Assembly (NCBI RefSeq): GCF_900537065.1
Contig: NZ_UNRC01000001.1
Span: 1 to 64,000 of the forward strand
Length of the DNA: 64,000 nucleotides
Direction of reading: 5' to 3'
Source: Sphingorhabdus sp. Alg239-R122
Lineage (GTDB): Bacteria > Pseudomonadota > Alphaproteobacteria > Sphingomonadales > Sphingomonadaceae
Shown: positions 55,129 through 63,451 of the stretch, one piece after another
Numbering within the stretch: position 1 is the first letter of the stretch
Layout: every line of letters begins with the position of its first letter
The notes under the pieces: model-generated
What the model was told of the DNA's origin: nothing
Database searches by the model: none
The model's input: only the letters and a program-made list of their open reading frames with translations
Translations under genes and position numbers: made by a program

Positions 55129-56585
55129 TATCCGAGCCTTTCTGCCAATAATGTAAGCTGATCGGGCTGTTCCCGCTCATCCAGATCGGTAAGGGTGGTG
55201 GGATAGGCCCCGGTAAAGCAGGCATCGCAAAAGCTGGGCATGGCCGCATCACGTGATGTCTCGCCAAGTGCCCGGTATAATCCTTCGATAGATAGGAAGG
55301 ATAGGCTGTCCGCCTGTATATATTCCCGCATTTCTTCAATGGACTTGCGGGCGGCCAGCAGTTTCTTACGTTCCGGTGTGTCCACACCGTAGAAACAGCT
55401 ATGCTGGGTGGGCGGGCTGGCAATACGCATATGCACTTCTGCTGCGCCCGCATCGCGCATCATCTGCACGATTTTAAGCGATGTTGTGCCGCGTACGATG
55501 GAATCGTCAATCAGCACGATTTTCTTGCCCGCCACCAGCGGTTTGTTGGCATTATGCTTGAGCTTGACACCCAGATGCCGGACACCATCGCCTGGCTGAA
55601 TGAACGTGCGTCCGACATAGTGTGAACGGATAATGCCGAGCTCGAAAGGGATGCCCGATTCCTGCGCGTAACCGATGGCTGCAGGTGTGCCGCTATCGGG
55701 CACCGGTATCACAAGGTCGGCATCCACCGGGTTTTCCGCAGCAAGCTGTGCGCCAATTTCTTTACGCACAGTGTAAACCGAAGAGCCGTCTACAATTGAA
55801 TCAGGACGTGAGAAATAGACATGTTCAAATATGCAGGGGCGAGCGGGTTGTTTGCCAAAAGGATGATGCGAACGCACTTCACCGTTGGTGACGACGATAA
55901 GTTCACCAGGCTCAACGCTGCGTTCATATTTCGCGCCAACAATATCCAGCGCCACAGTTTCTGAAGCGAATATCACCGTATCCCCCAGACGGCCCATGAC
56001 CAGGGGCCGGATACCCAATGGATCACGGCAGGCAATCATGCCTTCATTTGTCATGCAAATAAGGGAATAGGCGCCTTCGACTTGCTTCAGTGCATCAATA
56101 AACCGGTCGAGCAGCGTGCGATATCGCGAGGTCGCGACCAAGTGAATAATAGTTTCAGTGTCCGAAGTGGATTGAAAGATTGAACCATGACGGACCAGTT
56201 CGCGGCGAAGTTTTACGGCATTGGATATATTGCCGTTATGCGCTACGGCAAAGCCGCCCGATGCCAATTCGGCATAAAGTGGCTGCACATTGCGCAGCGC
56301 TGTTTCGCCCGTCGTTGAATAGCGGACATGGCCGCATGCTGTCTCACCTTTCAGTGCGCCCACAACATCACCGCTGTCGAAATTACCTGCTACATGGCCA
56401 AGTGCGCGGTGGGTATGGAATTCTTTGCCGTCAAAGCTGGTAATCCCGGCGGCTTCCTGTCCGCGGTGTTGCAGCGCATGCAGGCCCAGTGCAACCATTG
56501 CGGCCGCATCTGCTGTGCCCGAAACACCGAACACACCGCATTCTTCATGAAGCTTGTCATCATCAAAAGGGTGGGTCGTAATCAT
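55128..56585 (-). CDS. purF: Amidophosphoribosyltransferase
   Basis: 485 residues. A short propeptide precedes Cys16 (HEECGVFGV), the N-terminal nucleophile of the glutaminase domain. RGQEAAGI, GHVRYSTTG and the PRPP loop VLIDDSIVRGTTS are present, as is PQYLSLEGL-like DSLSFLSIEGL. It makes phosphoribosylamine from PRPP and glutamine, the first step of purine synthesis. First gene of a purF-SDR operon. Confidence 0.97.
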   Translation of the reverse strand: MITTHPFDDDKLHEECGVFGVSGTADAAAMVALGLHALQHRGQEAAGITSFDGKEFHTHRALGHVAGNFDSGDVVGALKGETACGHVRYSTTGETALRNVQPLYAELASGGFAVAHNGNISNAVKLRRELVRHGSIFQSTSDTETIIHLVATSRYRTLLDRFIDALKQVEGAYSLICMTNEGMIACRDPLGIRPLVMGRLGDTVIFASETVALDIVGAKYERSVEPGELIVVTNGEVRSHHPFGKQPARPCIFEHVYFSRPDSIVDGSSVYTVRKEIGAQLAAENPVDADLVIPVPDSGTPAAIGYAQESGIPFELGIIRSHYVGRTFIQPGDGVRHLGVKLKHNANKPLVAGKKIVLIDDSIVRGTTSLKIVQMMRDAGAAEVHMRIASPPTQHSCFYGVDTPERKKLLAARKSIEEMREYIQADSLSFLSIEGLYRALGETSRDAAMPSFCDACFTGAYPTTLTDLDEREQPDQLTLLAERLG

Positions 56586-56682
56586 AGCCGAAAGAATCCC
56601 TTGCCAGACGAGTGCCGACCTATAGGCCGCTCGAAAGCATTTGTCTTCCCCCTGTCATAAAAAAGGGAAAAAATCATCAAGA

Positions 56683-56696
56683 GTAAAATATTTTAC
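56683..56696. repeat. 14-base perfect AT-rich palindrome between purF and hisI
   Basis: GTAAAATATTTTAC reads identically on both strands and lies 97 bases upstream of purF and 46 bases upstream of hisI. It could be an operator or a chance AT-rich palindrome. Confidence 0.6.
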
Positions 56697-56741
56697 CGGG
56701 TTTGATTTGAGTTTGTGTGCAGGCTTGTTATGCGTAACCGC

Positions 56742-57101
56742 ATGGACAAGGAACGCGAGACGGGGCTTATGCTCGATCCGAAATATGATGCCAGCGGGCT
56801 AGTGACTGTTGCTGTGACTGACAGTCACAGCAAGGATGTGCTTATGATCGGGCACATGAATGCTGAGGCATTACGAAAGACGGTCACGAGTGACATCGTC
56901 CATTTCTTTTCACGTTCGCGCCAGAAGCTTTGGATGAAAGGGGAAACGTCGGGCAATTTACTGCACGTCGTGGATATGCGTGTTGACTGCGATCAGGACG
57001 CTTTGTGGATTGTCGCAAAGCCCGCAGGACCGACATGCCATACAGGCGCCAGTTCCTGTTTTTATAGGCGTGTGAAGAAAGACGGACTGGAGCACATATA
57101 G
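56742..57101 (+). CDS. hisI: Phosphoribosyl-AMP cyclohydrolase
   Basis: 119 residues from ATG 56742; in-frame starts also exist at ATG 56730, GTG 56715 and ATG 56769. The metal-binding core VDMRVDCDQDALWIVAKPAGPTCHTGASSCF with its cysteines is intact; MIGHMNAEALRKT and HFFSRSRQKLWMKGETSGN are also typical. It opens the adenine ring in histidine synthesis. It is a stand-alone HisI (no HisE fusion), and no other his genes are near. Confidence 0.94.
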   Translation: MDKERETGLMLDPKYDASGLVTVAVTDSHSKDVLMIGHMNAEALRKTVTSDIVHFFSRSRQKLWMKGETSGNLLHVVDMRVDCDQDALWIVAKPAGPTCHTGASSCFYRRVKKDGLEHI

Positions 57102-57124
57102 GCTTTAGCCGTAACGGAATCACC

Positions 57125-57160
57125 TTGACGTTTACGTTAGCGTTAGCTATAGATAACGTA
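57125..57160 (+). promoter_or_regulatory. Promoter giving a predicted leaderless mRNA for the MerR regulator
   Basis: TTGACG (57125-57130), a 17-base spacer and TATAGA (57148-57153) place the transcription start at 57160, the A of the ATG. An inverted repeat ACGTTA (57134-57139) / TAACGT (57154-57159) overlaps the -10 box and could be the regulator's own site. Confidence 0.6.
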
Positions 57161-57591
57161 TGAGCAGTCATTCAAACCATGCCACATTGGAAACGCCCGA
57201 TATCCATAACCGGGAAAAGTTTTCCATATCCGATCTTTCGAGTGAATTTGGTGTCACGGCACGTGCGCTGCGTTTTTACGAGGATGAGGGGCTGATCTCG
57301 CCTGAGCGCAATGGCCTGACCCGGGTATATTCCAAGCGAGACAGGGCGCGGCTGGCATGGATTATGCGGGCCAAGAATGTTGGCTTTTCGCTGAATGAAA
57401 TTCGCGAAATGATTGATTTATATGATATGGGCGATGATCGCAGTGAACAGCGCCGCTTTACGATTAAAAAGTGCCGCGAAAGAGTTGGCATTATGCGTAA
57501 ACAGAAGGCAGATCTGGATAGTGCTATCAAGGAACTCTCCGATTTTATCGAGACAGTTGAGCAGGTTGAAGCGGAAACATCAGCTGACTGA
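57160..57591 (+). CDS. MerR family transcriptional regulator
   Basis: 143 residues. The winged HTH begins at FSISDLSSEFGVTARALRFYEDEGL, followed by MRAKNVGFSLNEIREMIDLY and a C-terminal coiled coil (KQKADLDSAIKELSDFIETVEQVEAE). It resembles LiuR-type regulators of branched-chain and fatty acyl-CoA degradation, in keeping with the acyl-CoA dehydrogenase 71 bases downstream. No ribosome site is visible; the message may be leaderless. Confidence 0.92.
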   Translation: MSSHSNHATLETPDIHNREKFSISDLSSEFGVTARALRFYEDEGLISPERNGLTRVYSKRDRARLAWIMRAKNVGFSLNEIREMIDLYDMGDDRSEQRRFTIKKCRERVGIMRKQKADLDSAIKELSDFIETVEQVEAETSAD

Positions 57592-57662
57592 GCAACGAAT
57601 TTAAACACTCTGGCAGCGGTCTGCCGCCATGATTGAAATGTACAAACCCAAAAGGAACTGAC

Positions 57663-59465
57663 ATGCCACAATATAACCCGCCAGTACGCGATACACAGTT
57701 TGTCCTGAACGAAGTTCTTGGTCTTGAAAAACTGACAAACCTGCCCGGTTTTGAGAATGCATCAGCTGACATGACCGACGCCGTATTGAGCGAGGGTGGC
57801 AAGTTTGTGGCAGAAGTGCTGTTCCCACTGAATCAGTCCGGTGATGAGGAAGGCTGTACACGTCATGATGACGGCAGTGTGACAACACCCAAAGGCTTCA
57901 AGGAGGCATTTGACCAGTACCGTGAGGCAGGCTGGGGCACATTGGCCGCACCGGAGGAATTTGGCGGGCAGGGGCTGCCGCATGCTATCGGCTTTGCTTT
58001 TGAAGAATACATGATGTCAGGCAATATGGCCTTTGCCATGTATCCTGGCCTTACCAACGGTGCGATTTCGGCAATTCTTGCCAAAGGCAGCGAAGAGCAG
58101 AAGGCCAAATATGTGCCGAACATGGTTTCTGGCAAGTGGGGCGGTACCATGAACCTAACTGAGCCGCATTGCGGTACTGACCTGGGCCTGATCCGTACCA
58201 AGGCAGAGCCTGTAGGCGATGGTAGCTACAAGATTAGCGGTACCAAAATTTTCATATCTTCCGGTGAGCATGACATGGCGGAGAATATTATCCACCTGGT
58301 ACTCGCAAAAACGCCTGATGCACCTGATAGCGTTAAAGGCATATCGCTCTTTATCGTACCCAAGTTTATGGTTGGTGATGATGAAGAACTTGGCGAGCGT
58401 AATCCTGTGACCTGTGGGTCGATCGAGCACAAGATGGGTATCCATGGCAACTCGACCTGCGTTATGAATTATGATGGTGCAGTGGGTTATATGGTGGGCG
58501 AAGAAAATAAAGGCCTTGCCGCCATGTTCATCATGATGAATGCCGCGCGTCTTGGCGTTGGTATTCAGGGGTTGGGCGTTGGTGAAGTCGCCTACCAGAA
58601 CGGTGTGCAATATGCGAAAGATCGCCGTCAGGGCAGGGCGTTGACCGGCCCTGAAGATACAGACGAAAAAGCGGATACGCTGTTCGTGCACCCCGATGTA
58701 CGCCGCATGTTGATGGAAGCCAAGTCATTGACTGAAGGGTTGCGTGCGCTATGCCTATGGGGCGGATTGCAGGTGGACCTGACGCACAAGGCACAGACTG
58801 AAGAAGAACGTCAGACAGCTGATGACCTGATCAGTCTGCTTACACCTGTTATCAAAGGTTATGGCACAGACAAAGGCTATGACATCGCCACGAACATGCA
58901 GCAGGTTTATGGCGGCCATGGCTATATTTCCGAATGGGGCATGGAGCAATATGTGCGCGACGCCCGTATCGCCATGATCTATGAAGGTACGAACGGTGTT
59001 CAGGCCATGGACCTTGTTGGCCGCAAGCTGGCACAAAATGGTGGCCGCGCGGTGCAGCTTTTCTTCAAGATTATCGATGAAGAATGCGCCGATGCCAAAG
59101 GTAACGAGAAACTGGCGGCATTTGCCGAGCATCTGGAAAAGGCAAGTGGACAGCTCAAGGCCGCGACTATGTGGTTTATGCAAAACGGTATGCAAAACCC
59201 CAATAATGTTGGTGCTGGTGCCCATGCTTACATGCATATCATGGGCATTGTAGCGCTTGGTCTGATGTGGCTGCGTATGGCCAAGGTTGCTGCAGATGCG
59301 CTGGACGCTGGCACAGGCAATGCCGCATTCTATGAAACCAAGCTGGTGACAGCGCGCTATTTTGCGGAACGCATTATGCCTGAAGCAGGTGCATTGCGCC
59401 GCAAGATTGAGGCAGGTAGTGAAGCGACCATGGCGCTGGAGCCGGAAATGTTTGAAGTCGCCTAA
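57663..59465 (+). CDS. Acyl-CoA dehydrogenase, long form
   Basis: 600 residues from ATG 57663 (AAAGGAACT upstream; a 5' extension to 57633 has no site). An N-terminal extension (MPQYNPPVRDTQFVLNEVLG) is followed by the acyl-CoA dehydrogenase core, with FAD-binding GTMNLTEPHCGTDLG and the catalytic base Glu441 in MIYEGTNGVQAMDL, and a C-terminal extra domain (about residues 480-600). This layout fits the DmdC/AcdB-type 590-600-residue group acting on acyl-CoAs or 3-methylmercaptopropionyl-CoA. Probably regulated by the MerR gene upstream. Confidence 0.93.
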   Translation: MPQYNPPVRDTQFVLNEVLGLEKLTNLPGFENASADMTDAVLSEGGKFVAEVLFPLNQSGDEEGCTRHDDGSVTTPKGFKEAFDQYREAGWGTLAAPEEFGGQGLPHAIGFAFEEYMMSGNMAFAMYPGLTNGAISAILAKGSEEQKAKYVPNMVSGKWGGTMNLTEPHCGTDLGLIRTKAEPVGDGSYKISGTKIFISSGEHDMAENIIHLVLAKTPDAPDSVKGISLFIVPKFMVGDDEELGERNPVTCGSIEHKMGIHGNSTCVMNYDGAVGYMVGEENKGLAAMFIMMNAARLGVGIQGLGVGEVAYQNGVQYAKDRRQGRALTGPEDTDEKADTLFVHPDVRRMLMEAKSLTEGLRALCLWGGLQVDLTHKAQTEEERQTADDLISLLTPVIKGYGTDKGYDIATNMQQVYGGHGYISEWGMEQYVRDARIAMIYEGTNGVQAMDLVGRKLAQNGGRAVQLFFKIIDEECADAKGNEKLAAFAEHLEKASGQLKAATMWFMQNGMQNPNNVGAGAHAYMHIMGIVALGLMWLRMAKVAADALDAGTGNAAFYETKLVTARYFAERIMPEAGALRRKIEAGSEATMALEPEMFEVA

Positions 59466-59490
59466 GCGATTCCCGAACAGAAAACTGAGA

Positions 59491-59516
59491 AAGGCCGCAT
59501 CTTTGCGGCCTTTTTT
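59491..59516 (+). terminator. Terminator after the acyl-CoA dehydrogenase
   Basis: AAGGCCGCA (59491-59499) pairs with TGCGGCCTT (59504-59512) around a TCTT loop, followed by T residues. It lies 26 bases after the stop. Confidence 0.92.
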
Positions 59517-59697
59517 GTGCGGTAAATCAGCATCACAAATGTGGCAAACAAGTTGATTCGACGCTCAGGAACGACCGGTTCTATGGGCTTTTCTGCTTAT
59601 CCTTCTTTCCGCTCATGTGAACGACAAATGCTGGTTTTTGGAAGCTGTAAAAGCGAATCTGCAATCGACAGGGGAACAATCATAAGGAAATAAAGTG

Positions 59698-60048
59698 ATG
59701 AAAACCCCAATCAAGATCCGCATAGCTGGTATGGCATTTTTGCTTTCACCCTTTGCTATTGGCGTGCTTCATGCCCAGGATACTGAAGCACCTCCCGAAA
59801 AAACTGCTAAAGCACCGCCAAGTGATATCCCTCCACCCAATGTGGATACTGATAGTGACGGTACAAATGATGCCTGGGATGTGAACGGCGATGGCAAAAC
59901 CGACATATGGGATATGAATGGCGACGGTAAACCAGATGCTTGGGATCGTGACGGTGATGGCAAACCAGATGCTTTTGATACGGATGGTGATGGGAAGCCT
60001 GATTCAACCGATATGCCAAATCCTGAAACAGAAGCGAGCGAAGAATAA
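59698..60048 (+). CDS. Secreted Asp/Gly-rich calcium-binding-type repeat protein
   Basis: 116 residues from ATG 59698 (GTG 59695 is equally possible; AAGGA lies upstream). A signal peptide ends at VLHAQ. After a Pro-rich stretch come five to six near-identical repeats of the form D-x-[DN]-G-D-G-K-x-D-x-W-D (positions about 50-105), like thrombospondin type 3 or EF-hand calcium loops. No catalytic motif. A calcium-binding surface or periplasmic protein is likely. Convergent with the Asp/Asn hydroxylase gene. Confidence 0.85.
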   Translation: MKTPIKIRIAGMAFLLSPFAIGVLHAQDTEAPPEKTAKAPPSDIPPPNVDTDSDGTNDAWDVNGDGKTDIWDMNGDGKPDAWDRDGDGKPDAFDTDGDGKPDSTDMPNPETEASEE

Positions 60049-60081
60049 GTACATACATGACCTGCTGGGATACTGTACAGT

Positions 60082-60861
60082 TCATACTGTTTCGTTTTTT
60101 TCCATCTTTTGGAACACTGTTTCCCAATCACTAAGGTTCTGCCGGGCATCCTGTACAAAGGATGACCGGCGGATGCCCCAGAGGGTTGCATTGTTTAGCA
60201 CGGTTCCCAATGCGCGCATTGGGCGTTTTACCTGTATCAGCAGGATGATACGGGTTTCTTCCGTGTTATTTTCCACTTCATGGCGGTAGGAATCGTCGAA
60301 AACGATCCATTTGCCATTTTCCCAGTAAACTTTCTCATCCTCCACATTCATCCAGCAGTTTTCCGCGTCTTCAGGGACTTTTAGCCCCAGATGGCAAGTA
60401 ACAAGCCCGCGGGTTACGCCGCGATGCAAGGGTATTTTTGCTCCGGGTGCCAATATGGAGAAAAAAGCTGAATTAAGATCAGGTATCTGCTTGACCAGAG
60501 CCGCAGTTAAAGGTGCGCGTGCGCAGTTTTCCGCAACTTCATAGCCATATCCAATAAGGAAAAAGGATCGCCAGTTACCATCGCCGGCAATGCGGGCATG
60601 GTCGGGGGAAATATCCTTCAAGGGGGGAATGGCCTCCCTGAACTTCAGGATTTGCTCCGCTTCATGCGCGATTTCATGCCATTGATCCCCCAACATACTG
60701 GTCCAGGGAAGCAGTTTTTCTGAAAGTATTGACGCCACGGGTATGCGTGATTGTGATGTGCATATGCTGTTTATGGAATTGCGCAACTTTTTGCCGACAC
60801 GGATAGTCAATGGACGTTTTGCCCGCCCGTTTATATGTTCCCCTTGTTCAGCGTTTTCCAT
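60082..60861 (-). CDS. Aspartyl/asparaginyl beta-hydroxylase family protein
   Basis: 259 residues from ATG 60861; the frame extends to ATG 60963 but that runs through a 40-base inverted repeat. Fe(II)/2-oxoglutarate signatures are PLHRGVTRGLVTCHLGL (His ligand and co-substrate Arg) and DDSYRHEVENNTEETRIIL (second His). Eukaryotic AspH hydroxylates Asp/Asn in EGF-like domains; bacterial relatives also modify lipids (LpxO-like). No signal peptide. The convergent neighbour is an Asp-rich repeat protein, a possible substrate. Confidence 0.82.
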   Translation of the reverse strand: MENAEQGEHINGRAKRPLTIRVGKKLRNSINSICTSQSRIPVASILSEKLLPWTSMLGDQWHEIAHEAEQILKFREAIPPLKDISPDHARIAGDGNWRSFFLIGYGYEVAENCARAPLTAALVKQIPDLNSAFFSILAPGAKIPLHRGVTRGLVTCHLGLKVPEDAENCWMNVEDEKVYWENGKWIVFDDSYRHEVENNTEETRIILLIQVKRPMRALGTVLNNATLWGIRRSSFVQDARQNLSDWETVFQKMEKNETV

Positions 60862-60881
60862 ATCAAAACCCGCACGCACAT

Positions 60882-60921
60882 TTACAATACGCAAGATTAT
60901 TTTACATCTTGCGTATTGTAA
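60882..60921. repeat. 40-base inverted repeat with perfect 16-base arms upstream of the Asp/Asn hydroxylase
   Basis: The left arm is 60882-60897 (TTACAATACGCAAGAT), the loop eight bases, and the right arm 60906-60921 (ATCTTGCGTATTGTAA), with every base paired. It ends 21 bases before ATG 60861 on the minus strand. It could be an operator, a leader hairpin controlling translation, or a remnant of a mobile repeat. Confidence 0.95.
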
Positions 60922-61032
60922 GCTGCGTAGGCTGTTTTGTAAAATCAACGCGCCGCCTGGCATCAGTTGACATTATAGCGGAATAAATTTCATTTTATAC
61001 CGCAACGGGTTACGGTATTGATTTACATCGTA

Positions 61033-61959
61033 TCAGCCATTCTGCTCAGGTAGGAAGTCGGGTACTGACAGATAACGTTCGCCTGTATCATAATTAAAGC
61101 CCAGTACCCGTGCATCATTGCCAAGCTCCGGAAGCTTCTGCGCGATGGCGGCAAGCGTTGCGCCTGAACTGATGCCTACCAGCAAGCCTTCATCCGAAGC
61201 TGAACGGCGTGCCATTTCCTTGGCATCGGCAGGATCGACCTGGATTGCTCCGTCAATAGCCTGTGTATGCAGGTTGCCGGGAATGAAGCCTGCACCAATG
61301 CCCTGTATCGGGTGCGGGCCTGGCTGACCGCCACTGATAACAGGTGAGCCAGCCGGTTCCACGGCATAGACTTTCAGGTCAGGCCAGTGCTTTTTCAGCA
61401 CTTCCGCAACACCAGTGATATGCCCGCCCGTGCCAACGCCAGTAATAATGGCATCAATGGGAGAATCCTTGAAATCAGCCAAAATTTCTTCCGCCGTTGT
61501 GCGTACATGTACATCGACATTGGCCGGATTTTCAAATTGCTGCGGCATCCATGCGCCGGGCGTTTGATCGATTAGTTCCTGTGCACGTTCAATTGCGCCT
61601 TTCATGCCCTTTTCCTTCGGCGTCAGGTCGAATGTAGCACCATAGGTGAGCATCAGTCGTCGGCGTTCGATCGACATGGATTCAGGCATGACGAGTACCA
61701 GTTTATACCCTTTGACGGCGGCCACCATGGCAAGGCCAACACCAGTGTTACCCGATGTAGGTTCGATAATGGTGCCGCCTGGTTTAAGCGCTCCAGATTT
61801 TTCAGCGTCTTCAATCATGGCAAGGGCAATTCTGTCCTTGATGGAACCACCCGGGTTGGAGCGTTCCGATTTGATCCAGACTTCGTGGTCGCCGAACAAG
61901 CGGTTTATACGGATATGCGGCGTGTTACCGATGGTTTCGAGTATATTTGCTGCTTTCAT
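61033..61959 (-). CDS. cysK: Cysteine synthase A
   Basis: 308 residues from ATG 61959 (AGGAGAG upstream). The PLP lysine is Lys41 in [16 protein letters not shown] (68-73) and [11 protein letters not shown] bind the cofactor phosphate and substrate, and SSGA lies near the end. It makes cysteine from O-acetylserine and sulfide. It follows the MFS gene by 14 bases. A GC-rich hairpin (60997-61018) lies downstream but lacks a T run. Confidence 0.96.
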   Translation of the reverse strand: MKAANILETIGNTPHIRINRLFGDHEVWIKSERSNPGGSIKDRIALAMIEDAEKSGALKPGGTIIEPTSGNTGVGLAMVAAVKGYKLVLVMPESMSIERRRLMLTYGATFDLTPKEKGMKGAIERAQELIDQTPGAWMPQQFENPANVDVHVRTTAEEILADFKDSPIDAIITGVGTGGHITGVAEVLKKHWPDLKVYAVEPAGSPVISGGQPGPHPIQGIGAGFIPGNLHTQAIDGAIQVDPADAKEMARRSASDEGLLVGISSGATLAAIAQKLPELGNDARVLGFNYDTGERYLSVPDFLPEQNG

Positions 61960-61973
61960 GGAATTTCTCTCCT

Positions 61974-63368
61974 TCATAAACCCTGTTTCGTGGCCTCATC
62001 GTCCTTGGTTACGTTTCTGCGCATTTTTTCTTCCGCATCCAGGACTTCCTGTGGCGGATCAAATGTCTTGGCCGCACCCAGTTGAGGAAACAGGCGTGAC
62101 CATAATCCTGTAACCAATATAGCGCCTGTGCCGCCTGCTACAATGGCCGCGACTGGACCAAACAACAATGCGAGCCCACCGGAAAAGGCATCGCCCAGTT
62201 CGTTGGAGGCGCTGATCGTCATCTGGCTGACCGCATTGACGCGGCCGCGCTTGTCATCGGGCGTATGCAGTTGAATCAATGAACTACGCACATAAACACC
62301 AAACATGTCTGCTGCGCCGCATATGCCCAGGCACAGCATTGACAGCGGCAAGGACCGGCTGAAGCCGAAGCCGATAGTGGCCAGCCCGAATATGGCCATC
62401 GACACGAGCATCACGTTTCCGACATTGCGCGACAGCGGTGCGAACGAGAAAACGGAAGCGACGATGACGGCGCCAATGGCAGGAGAGGCGGCAAGCAGCG
62501 ACAGACCGATCTCGCCTGCGTTCAGTATGTCGCGTGCGAATACGGGTATCATAGCCGTTGCCCCCGCAAGGAACATGACCAGGAGGTCAAGCGTGATGGC
62601 CCCCAGAACCAGTTTATTTGTGCCGACATAGGAAAGCCCGTCAAGAACCTGCCGAAGCGGTCCCTTGCTGCGGTCAATTTCACTGCGTGATACAGGTGTA
62701 ATCAGGAACACAGCTAGCATGGCAAGTAGGTAGAGTGCAGCGCATACGGCATAGGGCAAGAAAGGGGCGATCTTGTACAACGGTCCCGCCATACCAGGGC
62801 CGGCTATCACGCCCACCTGCCATGCGATTGTCGCAAGCGCGATGGCGCGTGGAATCGATTCTTTAGGCACGACATTGGGCGCAAGCGAAGCGATTGCAGG
62901 GCCCAGGAAAGCACGGCAGATACCCAGCGCACCCGAGATTATGTAAATCGCCCAGAGTGATATCAGGTCGCTATAAGTAAGAAATGCCAACAAGCTGGCA
63001 ATGGCGGCCTGCGCACCCATCACAATCCGCACGATCCAGCGTCGGTCCATCCGATCGGCAGCCCAGCCCACCAGCGGGGTCAGGATAAAAAGCGGGACAA
63101 ACTGCAGCAAACCAAGCAGCCCCAATATTCCTGCCGAAGCGCCGATGCCCATATCTTCACGTGCGATATTATAGGCCTGCCAGCCAAGAATAAGCATCAT
63201 TGCGTATAGCGCGAACATGGCGGACAACCGTGAAAACCACAGATAGCGGAAATTCGCTATCGTAAACGGGTGCGGTCCGTGCGGGCTATTGTCTGTTTGG
63301 GTCTCGTTCACATCTGTTTCGCTAGACGAGTTGAACGCAGTAGGAAAGGCGGCAATTGTTTTGCCCAT
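61974..63368 (-). CDS. MFS transporter, MFS_3 / enterobactin-exporter-like group
   Basis: 464 residues from ATG 63368 (TTG 63413 is in frame). About 12 membrane helices begin at [24 protein letters not shown]. Motif A ([14 protein letters not shown]) is present in the first half and [25 protein letters not shown] in the second. MFS_3 proteins export siderophores, drugs or amino acids. It is first in a two-gene unit with cysK, so export of a cysteine-related compound is possible but unproven. Divergent from the DUF885 lipoprotein gene. Confidence 0.88.
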   Translation of the reverse strand: MGKTIAAFPTAFNSSSETDVNETQTDNSPHGPHPFTIANFRYLWFSRLSAMFALYAMMLILGWQAYNIAREDMGIGASAGILGLLGLLQFVPLFILTPLVGWAADRMDRRWIVRIVMGAQAAIASLLAFLTYSDLISLWAIYIISGALGICRAFLGPAIASLAPNVVPKESIPRAIALATIAWQVGVIAGPGMAGPLYKIAPFLPYAVCAALYLLAMLAVFLITPVSRSEIDRSKGPLRQVLDGLSYVGTNKLVLGAITLDLLVMFLAGATAMIPVFARDILNAGEIGLSLLAASPAIGAVIVASVFSFAPLSRNVGNVMLVSMAIFGLATIGFGFSRSLPLSMLCLGICGAADMFGVYVRSSLIQLHTPDDKRGRVNAVSQMTISASNELGDAFSGGLALLFGPVAAIVAGGTGAILVTGLWSRLFPQLGAAKTFDPPQEVLDAEEKMRRNVTKDDEATKQGL

Positions 63369-63451
63369 TAAAGTTTTGCTGAAACGCTTTGCCAGAGCGC
63401 TTGGGACGTGCAAGTCTATCGCGAAGAAATATTATAAATGGAGTCGACGTC

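Noticed and set aside
60997-61018. Hairpin downstream of cysK as a Rho-independent terminator
   Set aside because: The stem (ATACCGCAAC with GTTACGGTAT) is real but no T run follows on either strand, so it was not listed as a terminator.
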